Assembly (NCBI GenBank): GCA_964036275.1
Contig: OZ038435.1
Coordinates: forward strand, 3,410,001 to 3,474,000
Length of the DNA: 64,000 nucleotides
Source of the DNA: Litoditis marina
Taxonomy: Eukaryota; Nematoda; Chromadorea; Rhabditida; Rhabditidae
Reading direction: 5' to 3'
A program made the translations under genes and the position numbers. Of the stretch, positions 35,858 to 48,600 are shown one piece after another; position 1 is the first letter of the stretch; every line of letters begins with the position of its first letter. Under the pieces are notes generated by a model, which was not told the origin of the DNA, ran no database searches, and worked only from the letters and a program-made list of their open reading frames with translations.

Positions 35858-37083
35858 TCTAAGTCAGCTGTTGCGCAGCGGTGTGCGTTTTTTTATTTGA
35901 CGTCATATATGTCATTCCATTTTCATAGTTGATCTCAAATTGATGTTCGCTCACGTTCATGATCACCAAGAGCTTGCCGTATCTTGCCGTACTAATCGCT
36001 TAGTCTAACTTTTTCTCAGTATCGTCATTGCACTAGTTGAAATTGTTATGGTCCAACCTGTCGTTGCGAACGTTAACATTGGCAAAATAAGCGTTTTTGA
36101 CCGAATATTCAAGTCGAAAACTGTTTAAATTTTCGCGGTTATTTTCAGGTTACGGTACAAATTGCGTATCGTGTATTTTCGGTCTGACGCTGTTCATATT
36201 GTGTAGTCATTTTTTCTGTTCCAGATCGTGCTAGCTCTTCACGGTGAGGCCGCTTCCCTATAATTTTGAATTCTTCCCTCAGTTGAAAAACGGCCGATCG
36301 TGTCAATTAAAATGCGGCCAGCTCATCCCAGACAGAACTGCGGACCCGCGCGGAAAAAAAATATACTGTAGTTTGAGCGCGTTAATTTTTGTTGAAATTT
36401 GCATAATTTTCATGGGAAAGTCCGCTCCGTTGTTAATAACCGCTTGCGTACAGTATGCGAAGCGGTTTTGTATTTTTCCGTTTTTCTATTGGAGCATTTT
36501 TGTCGAGCGGTCTTACCGTGTCTTGCATTCCAACAAATTGGCAACATTTTCTTCATTCGACTTTTTGTTGTGCTCGTGGCTCAATGTTTATGCACGCTAA
36601 ACTATCGGCTATCGGCGTTTATGTTAATGTTCTTGTACAACAAGAAAAATGACACGTCAGCATAGCGTATGGTCGTTTATTGCCAGAAACTAGCATGCCA
36701 TCTAGTGCGTATTGTTATTTTGGATTTCTCTTGCAGGTAAATTTCTTAGAATTCGGAAACGAGTTCTTCTGTACTAATTTGACTCACCCTGTGACCGAAT
36801 CGAGTTCGAAACTGAGCCAATTTAGTTACGAATTCTGCTCGAACTTCGAACGAAATCGATCTCTGCAGCTCAGATCAGAAAAGCAGCTGCACCTTTCTTT
36901 CCTACTCATATCACACATATAATTTACTTTTTCAGTCTAAAGTAGTGTATAGTCGAAGTTCCCTATTCTTTCTAAATGTTCACCTAGACGACGGTCCTTC
37001 TATATTTCTCCTCTACTGATCACTTCTTGCCATCCCCTGAACCCTCGCTCTTTTTCGCCAAAACATTTTATGATAGTTTTTTT
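35858..37083. other. spacer before the VIMP-glutaredoxin gene
   Basis: About 1.2 kb between the repeat element and the first exon of the membrane glutaredoxin gene. ORFs at 36244-36600 and 36399-36665 lack recognisable protein features and overlap in different frames, so they are not called. The promoter of the next gene should lie here. Confidence 0.45.
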
Positions 37084-37126
37084 AGGAAACGATAAAAACC
37101 TGGAGTGAACATCGAGAAGATCTACG
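37075..37126 (+). promoter_or_regulatory. candidate 3' splice site and 5' UTR of the VIMP-glutaredoxin gene
   Basis: A T-rich tract ending in AG at 37084-37085 precedes a 41-nt leader and the ATG at 37127. As for copy B, this could be a trans-splice acceptor or the end of a 5' UTR intron. Confidence 0.4.
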
Positions 37127-40100
37127 ATGTTTGAAGTTCCTTGTGAGTTCTCAATCATTATTATCATTCAATTTTTTTGAAATAATGCTCTGATATGTTG
37201 TGTTTGGAATGACGTTTTTTCATACACCAGTAAAGCTATGTTCTTTCATTTCAAGTTCGAGTTGAGTAGTTGCTCAATGTTGAGAAATTTATATGTATAA
37301 TTTATGAGGGAAAATGTATAATTTAGCTTTTTTTACGGAATACTCTGAAGCTAGCACGAATAGGGCTATAAGGGAACCTGAATCTAGTATAAGTAATCCT
37401 GCCAAGTGTGAATTCACGAATGGTTCAAGCATTCAAGTTCGAGTTGAGTAGTTGCTCAATGTTGAGCTCTCGATCTCGAAATTTTGCTTGCTCAGTACTA
37501 TACATCATATAAGACGCAGCCAAATAAAAATATTTTGAAAACCGCTTATTTCAGAAACTTGCACACGAAGTGAGGAAAGGGTTCCATAATTTTTCCTAAT
37601 TCAGTGAATCAAGCCTCTACTGAGTAACATTTCACTGTATGGGCTCCCCCAGCATTTCAAACCCGATTCGCACTTTGTATCTTGACAAAGTGTCCAGCCC
37701 GTGTTCCCCTCCGTGCAAGCGCACTTTGTACACGAATAAAGTGTGGCTGTTGGTTCTAACGTTTACCAAAATATTGCAAGTGGGTCTCTGTTACTAAAAA
37801 TTGTATTCAAATCAGTTAGAGAGGGGCTATGTTGACTAATGAAGTTTTTATCTAGTTAATGTACATATTTTCAAACTATTCCACATCAAAACAGCACTAA
37901 TTGTGAGAATTTTGAAGTTCCTGCACTAAATCAGACAATTTCACATTAAAATACATTGGATTAAATAGTGTTTTTATCTATTTGAGTTTAAATCCGCTTA
38001 TTTTCATTTCAAAAGTGCTAAATTACTGTTTTAATTAATGCACGCGCACGTAAGAAGGAGGCAGGCGCGGGCGAGGCAGGGCACCGCGCGCCTCTGCCAT
38101 CGATCGATAATCGAATCTTTTCGAAACTGTCTGGCGCCCCGCCTTTCATTTAGCCGCCGCTACTCGCCCCAAATGACGGCCATTTGGCCACGCTGTCCCC
38201 TACCCACTGAGTGCGCTAGTTTAAGAACTAAAAGAACTGACTTAATGAAGTTTGAATGACTTCTATCTCTTACACAATGGTAATTTACTCGGTACTAGGT
38301 TTTTGAGAAAGTCTGACTGAAAACTAAACAGTTGTGGAATTGTACAAGTAAAACTAATATAACAATAGAAAAGGAACTCAGTATGAATAGGAAATATGCA
38401 TAATTATTCTATTGAAAATCAGTGCCGAAAAACTAGTCTGTTTTATGGGAATCACCAAATTACTATTAATTGAAACATCATAGAAATTCAACAACCTCTG
38501 AATTAGTAAAAATTTTGAACAGTTTTCTAGAATCATTCATTTTACTGATATAATGTGTTTAACGTGCTTTTGAAATATAAATTCTATTTTGAAGCATTAT
38601 TTTGTGGTTGAATGGTTAAATTAGGATGGGACCCCCCGTCGACAGTTTGTCACTTGACAAACTGTTGGTTCACTCGAACCGACAGTTTGTACGTTGACAG
38701 ACTGATAATTCTTCCACAGAAATCGCAGTTGGAGCGCGTTTTTGGGAAATGGAGTGTTACTGAGTAAGAAAAGTGGATGGGTATGAGATCGTCACTTGGT
38801 GTGCAAGTTCCTGAAATAAGCGGTTTTCAAAATATTTTTATTTGGCTACGTCTTATATCATAATAATTACTTTAGTAAGTTTTCAGTCTGGCCTTTTCTC
38901 GAAGAATATGGTTGGTTCGTGACGTTCGGGGCTGTTCTGGCCTATTTCGTCTACAGTTCCGTTGTCAGACCGAAGATAGAAGAGATGAAGAAGGCCAAAC
39001 AATTGGAAAGACAGAAGAAGTTTGGTATGTGTATCGTGGATTTGATTTTGGTACACATTGTAGGAGGTGGGCGGTGATAAAATAAACAGTCCGAGTGTAT
39101 GCAAATCTGTGTCAGCGGCTGTTCAGTTTCATAAAAACACGTGAGTAATAAAACTACTAGGAATGTAGGAATAGTCATGTTTGCTCTAAGAAGTAGTCAT
39201 CCAAATATATTGGCTCGATGTCGTCAGTGCGGATGAAACGAACTATATCGCAAAATAGCGGTGTTCAGCATCAGCATATTATACATGATGATTTCACGCC
39301 TTGTGACCTTGTCGTGCTTTCATAGGTGTATGTTGCTCATTACTCATCGTTTCACGAGTGAAGTTGTGTGATACAAAATTATTTCATCTCCTATAGGGCT
39401 CGCTCTTACCAAATCAAGCCTATATAGTGTTTTAGTGTTATTTCACTGCTACCGGTAATAGTTCATGAATTAGGGCGCGTATTGACATCAAACTACAACG
39501 TTGATGTTGATTTGTTCACACCTGTATCCGAAATGGCCAGTTTATCTAACAAGGTTTTTGGTTACCCTTTTTATGGTTATCGCACAGATAACCAGTAGGT
39601 AACTTGAAACTATGTTACGGTTGCCGTACATACTAACGATAAACCATATTTTGCGTTAGAAAAACGGGTAACCGGTTATTCAGTTTAGTTAGGTTCACCT
39701 GGAGATTAAGTCACCGATACCGAAAAATCTGGTTGCATATAGAATTCACCATTCCTATTTGGGTTTCAGATGAAAGTGTGCACAGTCGGGTGGCAGAAAG
39801 TGTGGCGGCGGCCCGCGCACGACAACAACAGGAACACGACGCCGTATCGATTGAATTGAGAAGAAAGGAGGAGGAACTGAAGGAACAACGACTACAGAAG
39901 CTCAGGGAGGTTGGTACATTCAGATGCTAGGTTTCGCTCTTTCAATAGCCAATACCCAATACGGTGTATGTTGCCCTATCCTACTGGTTTATATTCGGAT
40001 ATCGTTCGTACCAAAATTCGTAAATCATGGCGGGGACAGGAACGACAACAGAAATTTCGCCACTTTCCGAGATTTATTTGCAATTTAACATGTGACTATC

Positions 40101-41405
40101 CACATCGGTAGCTGTGGCACCCCAATTATATGAGTTAAAAAGCATCTTTACTTTCGTGTGGAGACTGATATGGTACTGAAGTTTTTATGTGAACACTCTC
40201 AGGTAGTATTCATTTGTTTTTACGTCGACGTTTAACGTCGCTGCTAAACAATGTTGGGGCCGGCGTTCACGCCAACTGAATTGATGCGCGTGTTTTCTTC
40301 CCAATTAACGCAGGCGTTAAACGCTAACGTAGAGTGTGAATGCGGCCTCACTCGTGTCAACGTTCCTCGTTACTCCAGTACTTGATTAAGTTTGGAAATT
40401 TTCAGTGTTTGTCGGGCTTCTGGAAATGGTGGACAATCACCACCAATTTATAGCAAACAAATTATAAATCCACTTTTGATGTTTTTTCTCATGAATATGG
40501 CAGGATTTTTATATGACTTCATGGAAGGAACATGTGTGTGATTTTTGCAATTATAAACCTATTATGGAAAAAAGACGCAAGGTAGTCATTCTCACTATGG
40601 TACTTTCCAGGAACTCGGCAACGAATCTGTCTTGAAGAGTGCCCTCGGCTCGATAGCCGTCAAGAAAGCCTTCCCGCCGGCTAAAAAGGAGTCCCCGGCC
40701 GAAATAATCGATAGATACATTCAGTCGAAGGCAGTGGTCATGTTCAGCAAATCCAGCTGTCCCTTCTGCAGGTAGTTTCACTTATTTTTAGTCCTTTAAG
40801 ATTTTTTGTTTCCTTTCCGCGCGAGGTTCCAAGTTCTGCGTGCAACTTTGGAGAACAAGGGGGGTTAGCTTATTTATAAGAAGGGTCGTGGTTCCACTGG
40901 CTGTTCCGGTCTTTCTGCGGACAATCGATTTTTTTTACTTTTCTCAAATCGTTACCCACCAGTTATGTTTCAGGAAGGCTAAATCAGTGCTGGCTACTTT
41001 CCGTCTGAGTCCGGCCGATTTCGAGTACATTGAACTGGATGAACGGGACGATCTGCCCGGGGAACTCATTCAACAGGAATTCATCAACAGATACGGTAGC
41101 CGATCTGTTCCCAAGGTGAGAACCTCCCTGGTCGAGAACAGTATTCTCAAAAAAACCATTTCCAGTTGTTTTAGCAATGGCTGTCAATTGAAAATCTCCG
41201 AAATGCTTTTTTAGTTGTTTTAGGCTGACAATTGATCCCTTACCAATATATATTCAGTCAAACGTACAAACATCCATTGAAGGTGTTCATCGCGGGCGAC
41301 CTGATTGGTGGGGGAGACGACACTGTTCAGTTGTTCCAACAGGGAGTCCTCGAAGTCCTCATCAACCAAGCTGTACAGAAGGCGCAGGCCGCCACCAAGG
41401 CGTAG
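37127..41405 (+). CDS. selenoprotein-S/VIMP-like membrane protein fused to glutaredoxin
   Basis: Six exons join in frame: 37127-37142, 38887-39024, 39770-39909, 40611-40771, 40974-41115 and 41283-41405 (TAG), giving 239 residues. Residues 1-14 are short and lumen-type, 15-32 form a membrane segment after EEYGW, and 33-98 are a highly charged helix or coiled coil (ESVAAARARQQQEHDAVSIE, RRKEEELKEQRLQKL). This is the layout and sequence style of selenoprotein S, an ER membrane subunit of the retrotranslocation machinery. Residues about 128-239 are a glutaredoxin: VVMFSKSSCPFC with C148 and C151, the cis-proline SVPKVFI (P198) and the GGGDD glutathione-binding turn (208-212). No selenocysteine codon is needed. 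Exon 1 is tiny (16 coding nt) and is chosen because its phase and sequence fit. Inferred role: membrane-anchored thiol oxidoreductase facing the cytosol. Confidence 0.85.
37251..37470. repeat. short direct repeat
   Basis: The segment ttcaagttcgagttgagtag with ttgctcaatgttgag occurs near 37251-37286 and again near 37433-37465, just left of the inverted-repeat element. It may mark a duplicated insertion site or an older nested element. Confidence 0.5.
37507..38858. mobile_element. 1.35-kb element with 67-bp inverted ends in intron 1 of the fusion gene
   Basis: Left arm 37507-37573 and right arm 38792-38858 are inverted repeats with only a few mismatches (shared block caaataaaaatattttgaaa). Inside both ends are further small palindromes built on actttgt..acaaagt and gacagtttgt..acaaactgt. 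No transposase ORF was seen. It fills most of intron 1 (37143-38886), so it accounts for the unusual length of that intron. Confidence 0.75.
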
Positions 41406-41446
41406 CAAGAGAATGCGGGACCGGTAGCAATTATGGAATTCAACTA

Positions 41447-41455
41447 TTTATTAAA
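41447..41455. terminator. overlapping poly(A) signals of convergent genes
   Basis: TTTATT at 41447-41452 is AATAAA on the minus strand for copy C. ATTAAA at 41450-41455 is a plausible plus-strand signal for the fusion gene. The two stop codons are only about 235 bp apart (41405 and 41639), so the 3' UTRs probably overlap. Confidence 0.5.
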
Positions 41456-41638
41456 TTATTTATACAACTCGTGTCAACTTTTAACAACTTTAACAAAGTG
41501 AGAAATGATACCCGCCAGTTTACCGGCAATGTCCAAAACCAAGATCAACGAATCGGAAACCGGCTATCAAACAAAACTGTAAGAAAAACAAGAAAATAAC
41601 GTGGGCGCAAACAACAACAACACATTTCTCTCGTGACA

Positions 41639-42626
41639 TCACTGCTTTCTCAACAGGAAACATGTCACCGGCTCTGTGTACTCGTATGTCAATCTATGCG
41701 AGTATTTATCATTCCCACTCAAGAAATCGACGATCTGAAAAAGAAAGATGATTACAAATACGCTTGTTTGGCCAAAGATCGGGTGGCAATAATCAAACGA
41801 CCGACTACAATGTTACTGGCGTATACAGTTTCTGAGGGGCGCAACATTCTCCTTACCTAGCATGTTTACATTTCAACTTGATATTGAATAATCTCATGTT
41901 CATGAAAAGATGAGCAATAATTTCCTCACCCCTCCGGCTCTGTTGAACACGTCATCCTCGTTTTCCCTATCGCAAATTCGATCTGTAGGGGGCCAGACCT
42001 TCTCATCCTGGAGCATTGAAGCGGTTTACATTAGAAGAGGTATACTAGTGAACGGTGAGTGACATACAATGTGCATAACTATTTATTGTCGTTGGTTGGT
42101 GGAGATGGTAATCACAAATTGTTATACAAACTCCAGTTGTAGTAGTCAAGCTCACCAATGAAGCTCTCTTCGTAAATCGTCTTATAGTTACAGTACTCGA
42201 CAGAATGCGTACCTCTTCTTCCTCGTCGCGTAGATCCATTTCGTCTCCCTCTCCCCGAATATCGTCGTCCGTATTTGTTCCTACTTTCAGATCATAATTG
42301 TACTCCACACAGCCATCGATACGGTGTACAGCCTTCAAAAGGAGAATTTTCAAACCTCAGAAAACTAGCGCGACACACATTTCCATAATTAGTTTTCGTG
42401 GAGAAGGACCATTTCAATCAAGAGCTCGAAATTTACTATACGATCTGTGGGAACCGTCTTGAGCCACATGTTTTTGATGTGCAAATAATCGCTATAAACT
42501 ATCGGAAATGAACAATAAAATGTAGGAATTCGCCATTAACGACCGCCAACGCCGTGGCATAAACAAGGAAGAAATTGGAAAAAAATTGAGATCTTCTGCG
42601 ATTAGCAAGCAACAAAACCTAGCTAG

Positions 42627-42665
<39 letters not shown>

Positions 42666-45600
42666 GGAGGTCGATTAGCCCTCTCCGGCCTGCACATTCT
42701 ATTGTCGAAGCTGCTACAAAAAGGCTGATCAATTGAATAGGAAGTATCTGGCCAATTGAACAAGCACCCACCTTTTCTATTGCCAGTCGGAATCCCTTGG
42801 AGCCGATCACGGGATAGTCGGGCATCGAATTCTCATTTTTCGAGAGGCGAAGCAACTTCTCGCGGAGGCTGCAAAATAACTATTCACAGGGAAACTGTTC
42901 AAACCCTCGAACAGAACTGTTCTAGCCGAGTAATGTGGTTTCGAAGTATTGCACGTGAATAAGCTCCCAAGGACCCAGGTGTCTATAACAATAATTATAT
43001 CAACATTTTGTTCTGCACTTCTTCAGTCTCTCATAACGCGAAGGAGGAACATAAATCGATTGAATCGCATATCCCAGTAAGGTCCGACAATTCAAATGGT
43101 TTTACTGATCAAAATTCGTCAATAGGTATATTTTACACAGATACATTTTTTTCCGGCTATTATCTGAAGTTTCCACAATATAAACGAAACCAACGTGAAA
43201 CTGACTCTGGCCAGATGGAGACTACATGCTGTTTGATGATATTCTCAAAGGGCGGCGGTGGTTCCTTGATCACCTGTAACATCGAATAACATATTAAACA
43301 GAGTTTATTCACCTATTACTTAAATATAGTTCAAAACATATTGTCTACAAACAATTATTGTTCAATAATTCGATAGCCCAACAATCACTTATATATATAA
43401 CATCCATCTTTTCGCATACTAGCCTTTTCTGAACAGAAAATGTAATTATTGAGTAAAATTAACCGTCTGCAACCCCACCAATCAGCTACAGTAAACTGCG
43501 AATTCGGTTGATTTCCGGTAGCGGTAGGTTACAGTGTCAATTTGCTACCTTCCAAAGGTATTCCAATGCGTTGACTGCCGCCGTTTCGTTGTATCGCTTC
43601 GAGTTGGGACCAGATTCGGGCAGATCTTTGCGTGACTCGTAGCCGGCCTCGTTGAAGTACGGCTCCCGCACCAGGATCAGGGCTGGAATAGACTGGGATT
43701 AGAAAGAGGACCAATATCGAGACATATCCCCATCATGTAATTAAAGAAAAACCTCAGTCAAACAAAAGTGATTGTCTGGCACGAAAAAGTGGTGAAATTA
43801 GGTAGTCTATCGCGACGAGATCTCTCACTCTCTCGCGTGTAGTTTGGTCAGGTCAGCCAATGGTTGTCTGATATATCCAAACTACAAGCGAGAGATTGAG
43901 AGACGCAGAGGTTTCTTCGCGAGACAGCTGACAAAAATGCAAACACGGCACCTTGAATAGATAGGATCACTTGGAACAGATTAGAGCCCTTCGGATTCCA
44001 CGTTTCCACGCCCTAAAAAACGTTTTATTTAAATATTCCTTTTCCAAATGAACAGTAGTTCATCCGTCATCCAACATGCGACTTTTTACATTGTTGAGTT
44101 TGCTCCTCAATTGGGGTAATGTAAAGAAAAGACTATCATTGAATGTTCTCATATTTGTTATAGTAATGCTTTTTCTTTCTAAATTGTTGTGAAACAGATA
44201 TGTTAATTCTCCCAAGTAATATTCGACTTACCTCTCCACTCCACGTTCCGAGCAAGCTGGTGCACACCTTGCCACAAGTGTACAGATTCGGGTTCAACTG
44301 TTCTGCGGAATACGGAATGTAGACCACCTTGAAAAAAGATCTATCTGATGGGAAATGGAGGACATTTCCAGAAAAATGATAATACGCCAAAAATCGTTGA
44401 AGACCGTATAGTGTAGTGCGTACCTGTGGCGGTTTTTCGGGATACGTGTCCGGTGGCAAGCGAACGTCGAAAAAGAACGGCACACCCTCGTATGGAGTTC
44501 CAGTCGGACCGATGATCAGAAATGAAAATAGATCAGTTCTGGAAAAACGCTGATTCATTTAAGTGGTGGTGTGAGGAAACACAATAACTCCGTAGGAGAG
44601 GGGGGGGACAATGTTGATACCAATGTCTTGTCGAATATGAAAATTTCCGTATGCAGCACTATCACGTCTGATAGAACCTGGGAACATTGACTTTCTGAAT
44701 TTATATTACGTTCGGGGAATTGTAGTTATCACCACCGGGGGTAATAATTCAATTTATCATCTGTAATACGAAACTTTAAAGGTGGGGTAAAAAGTAAACA
44801 TTTTGGTATTGAAGTGCAGACCCCCACTCGTTGAAGTTTGACCGCCCCCCCCCCCCTCCCCGCATTGAATTTTCTGAACCTGCGCTCTCTCAAACCGACA
44901 GTATTCCCCCTCTCTCACATCCGGCCGGGGTACTAGTGTGGCGAAATGTTGAGCAAAACGAGAGACGCAGGATGGGATCTAGGTGTCGCAATATTCCAGA
45001 AAAGAAACAACGTACTGGTCTTCGTATGATCGTACGTAGATTCCCTCCGGGAGATGGTCCCTTAAAAGGCGATGTTCCTTGCGAAGGGCCGCGTGGAAGG
45101 CCCGACCTGTATCGCAGCGCATAGTCGTCCTATTGTCACAGAAGTGATGGAGGCGCGGATAACCGCTACATATCTGAAAACAAAAGTATCTATCGCCAAA
45201 TGTGAAGGGGAAAAGAAAGCGGGTAAAATCCAGAAGGAGAGATCACGAGAGAGTGAGGCAGAGAAAGAGAGAGATGAGAAGAGAGGGAAACCTCAAACTT
45301 CTTCGGCTGACTGGTTGTTTCGGTTGATGTGTCACCGGTCCACTTCTTCAATTCCTTGATTTGTTCCACTGTTGCACTCTGTTCGCCCGATGTATACCTT
45401 TAAAAACAGTGATACAAGCGATTCTACATTCTAGGAAGACTTTTCATCTTTCAAGAAACGAAATAAGGACAAATAGGACCACTTCGATCACCGAATGGAG
45501 GCTAATTATGTAAATAAGCGGAGAGCGATAAGTCTGATGTCGACATTGTACAATCTTCTGATTACGGAGAAGGTGAGGAAGTTTGGGAGATAATTCCATG

Positions 45601-48600
45601 CTCCAGGGTTCGGTCCAACGTAGTGAATGAGTGTAAGGAGAATAAAACCAAAGTGTAGATCAAATCAACTTACTCTTTCACTTCGAATTCCATGACGACG
45701 CAGACTGGCTTCTTCGCATCGCCTCCTGAGAGAGCGTGACGAATCTGCAAAAAGCAACACATCAGGCACCGTTGCAAGATCATACGAAAGGTAAGAGAAT
45801 TTCAAACTGTTCAGTGTTCAAAGACTTGATCACATTCTGATCACACAACACACGGTCGACACTTTCCATGTGTTTAAGCAAAGTGTACCTGATCCTAAAC
45901 TCAAACGTTAGTAGGTGGCCAGATAATTTGGTTCAGTAGGTGGCCAGATAATTTAGCTCAAAGACCATCTTTCATGACAGTTATTTAGCTCAAAGACCAC
46001 CTTTCATGACAGTTTGCTACCGCTCGCGCCAGGCCCTTTTAGGCAAATTCTGTAATGGTAATGAAAACAACACGTATAGATGACAAACTAATAATCATCT
46101 TCGCCGGTTGCGCAAAACACAAGCACAGCGCAGAATCACTGTTTCAGACAAACCGCTCCCAATTAGAGATATGCAACACTTTGTAGCCTTTGGTTGGTTT
46201 CGAAAATTGTGTGCTGTTTCCATCCAACAATTGTTTATATTTGATTCAAGTCTTTAGTGTAAGTACTCGTAAAAAAACGCACCGCAGCCAAAATGTCCTT
46301 CATGGGGAAAAACCGTTCGAAAGTGTTGACACGGGCAGAAAGATCACTCGAGTCAGCCTGGACTGTCAGACTGGAACCAGAAACAAACAAATGAGACCGT
46401 GGGAGAGGGAATAACGTAACAAATTTGAACATAAAATGGTACCCTATCCTTGTTTTCTGCAACGACTGCTCAAATTAGGTCACTTTTTGACCCAGAACCA
46501 TGAAATAGCAACATACTCATACATGGCTGCCAGCTGTAGCCGAAATTGTGACCAAACAGGATTTATGGCCACGGCCCTCTCGATGACGTCATAGTTGCAT
46601 TCCTTCCTATTGTCCGGGAAATATTCATAGAATGGTCCGACCAAAACGCCGGCCTGCATCAGAATAATCCAGCTCATAATCGCCCAATGTTCATCATCCA
46701 CATCTTCGGACATCTGGAAAATGACTAAATTGTCGAAGGCACAACTCACAACGACTTTCGCCAATTTTCTGCAATTGGCCAGTTACAAAAGCGAGAGAGC
46801 ATGCAGGTCAATGAGGTCGCAGACATCTGCGTCTTAGTGCACACTCTCTCGTTGAGGCCTCTACAAAACTAGCTAGCCAAGTGGCTGAGAAATGCAAATA
46901 AGCAAGCCAATACCCCCATCTGACGAGAGAGGGTGCAGTATTTGTTGGATTTACAAGCCCTGAAAGTTGTTTTAAACTAATTTTTATTCATTTTTTAAAT
47001 ACTCGGAATGCTGGGAGTTTGTCTAGTAGCACCGTGAATTACGAAGCACACCGAAACAATAGCAATTAAAAAAACTATTTCGGCTCAGAATACTACTGAT
47101 CGTGTCTATTCTTCCATAAATTTCTATGGCTGCGTACACACTTCTTCTAGCAGTAACATCGCAGCTCATCAGGGAGAATGAAAGTGAAAAGAGATAGGAA
47201 AAAAAATGAAGATGCCGACCCACCAGTCCAGGATGAATGGAGATGGTTTTCGGTAGAAGTTGATCGGGCGTTCTCAGAACTTGGCTCAACACGTGATACC
47301 AGATGAAACAGTCAGACATGGTTGCATCCGTATCTCCGCAGACTCGAATACGAAGCGTGTGCGGCTGAAAAGAGGCCCAATGCATGGTTGGGATAGTGAA
47401 GGCTTGAAGGCTTGAAGAGTTCTACATTCCTTACACAAAAACTTTAAAGAATAGAGGCCCCTCATAGATAATTTTACCTAAGGAAGATATTCAACCTCGG
47501 AAGCAGCAATTGGATTATTCAATTTTTAGTTTGTGAAGTTGTAAGGAATTTTTCAGCTTGGGCAGGGTTTGAAGTACCACGGGTACTAAATTACAGTGGC
47601 GGGTCAAACTTCGAGTAAACTTCTAGCCCGCTGTTGAAGTGAAAATCCGTTCATTATCACTATACTCAATCTTCTGCATGTGACCAAGATACGAAATTAA
47701 TAAATTCGTACCGCGCTCGAAATCAGCTGATCGTACTGGTCCTTCAACTCTCCGTCCAAGCCATTACAGACTGCTTCCCAGGTATTTACAGGTTTATTGT
47801 CACTAAGAACATCGTAATCCTGAAACAAAAAAGATAGATGTCTTCCTGGAAGACTGAAAATCTTAAAGAACCCATAATTAATTAATTGACTTATAACAAG
47901 TAACGGCCCATATCTGAGCTAAAATGAGAAAAAAAAGGGTTGAAAGTAAAATGTTACCCCAAACGCCTAATGTTGATGCAAATTCATAAAATTGCATGTA
48001 GTACCTAAAAACCGGAACCAAACTGGGTACGAAGTGAGGTTTTCATTAGTAGAGGCGAAAATTTTCAATTTGAAAGAAAAACAGGTGGTCCAATGAACCA
48101 TGCAACAAAAGTCGTCCAACGTATTTACTTTCCGTAAAATAGTAACAGTTTAGTTGTGTGCTGACCATCAGTTCGGTGGTAGTGTTAGCCATCATTCTGT
48201 CGACGGCCGGGTGATAGGTGTCGTACGGGGGAACGTAGTCTCGCACTTGGTAGTACTCAAATCGGGGCCGAATCAGTAGATTCAGTGCCGACTGTGTCAG
48301 GTGATAGGGTGAAAGCTCATTTCTTGCCATCGCCCTCGCGGCAGCTTCATACATGTTCTGAAAAGTTTCATTCCAGTTTTGATGGACGCGCATGTGAAAC
48401 ATTTGAACTGATTGTGCTCATGCCCCCCGGTGGGAGATAAACGGCCGTGAGTGAGTGAGTCGTGGAAAACAGAGAGCCGAGTGGTCGACTGGTTGTGTGC
48501 GCGCTAGCATACACTATGGTTAAGGTTCGCTCCCACTCCGCGCGGTATCTTCAGGGCGAACCGCATGAGCTGGAAATGAAGCTTACCCATGCCCAGTTTC

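Larger units (their letters stand above)
41639..45173 (-). other. copy C exons 35-44: UBC domain and tail
   Basis: In gene order: 45173-45016, 44538-44424, 44327-44232, 44012-43952, 43682-43549, 43273-43206, 42868-42772, 42332-42213, 42007-41930 and 41734-41639. All UBC motifs are intact (FLIIGPTGTPYEG, CGKVCTSLLGTW, LILVREPYFNEAGYES). The tail has the acidic run GEGDEMDLRDEEEE and ends TCFLLRKQ, as in B. Confidence 0.85.

Noticed and set aside
36244..36665. ORFs of 118 and 88 codons in the spacer before the fusion gene
   Set aside because: They overlap in different frames, show no domain features and have no splice-consistent partners.
38887..41405. A genuine selenoprotein S with selenocysteine
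   Set aside because: The last exon ends in TAG after a complete glutaredoxin domain, with no in-frame TGA and no SECIS-like element recognised.
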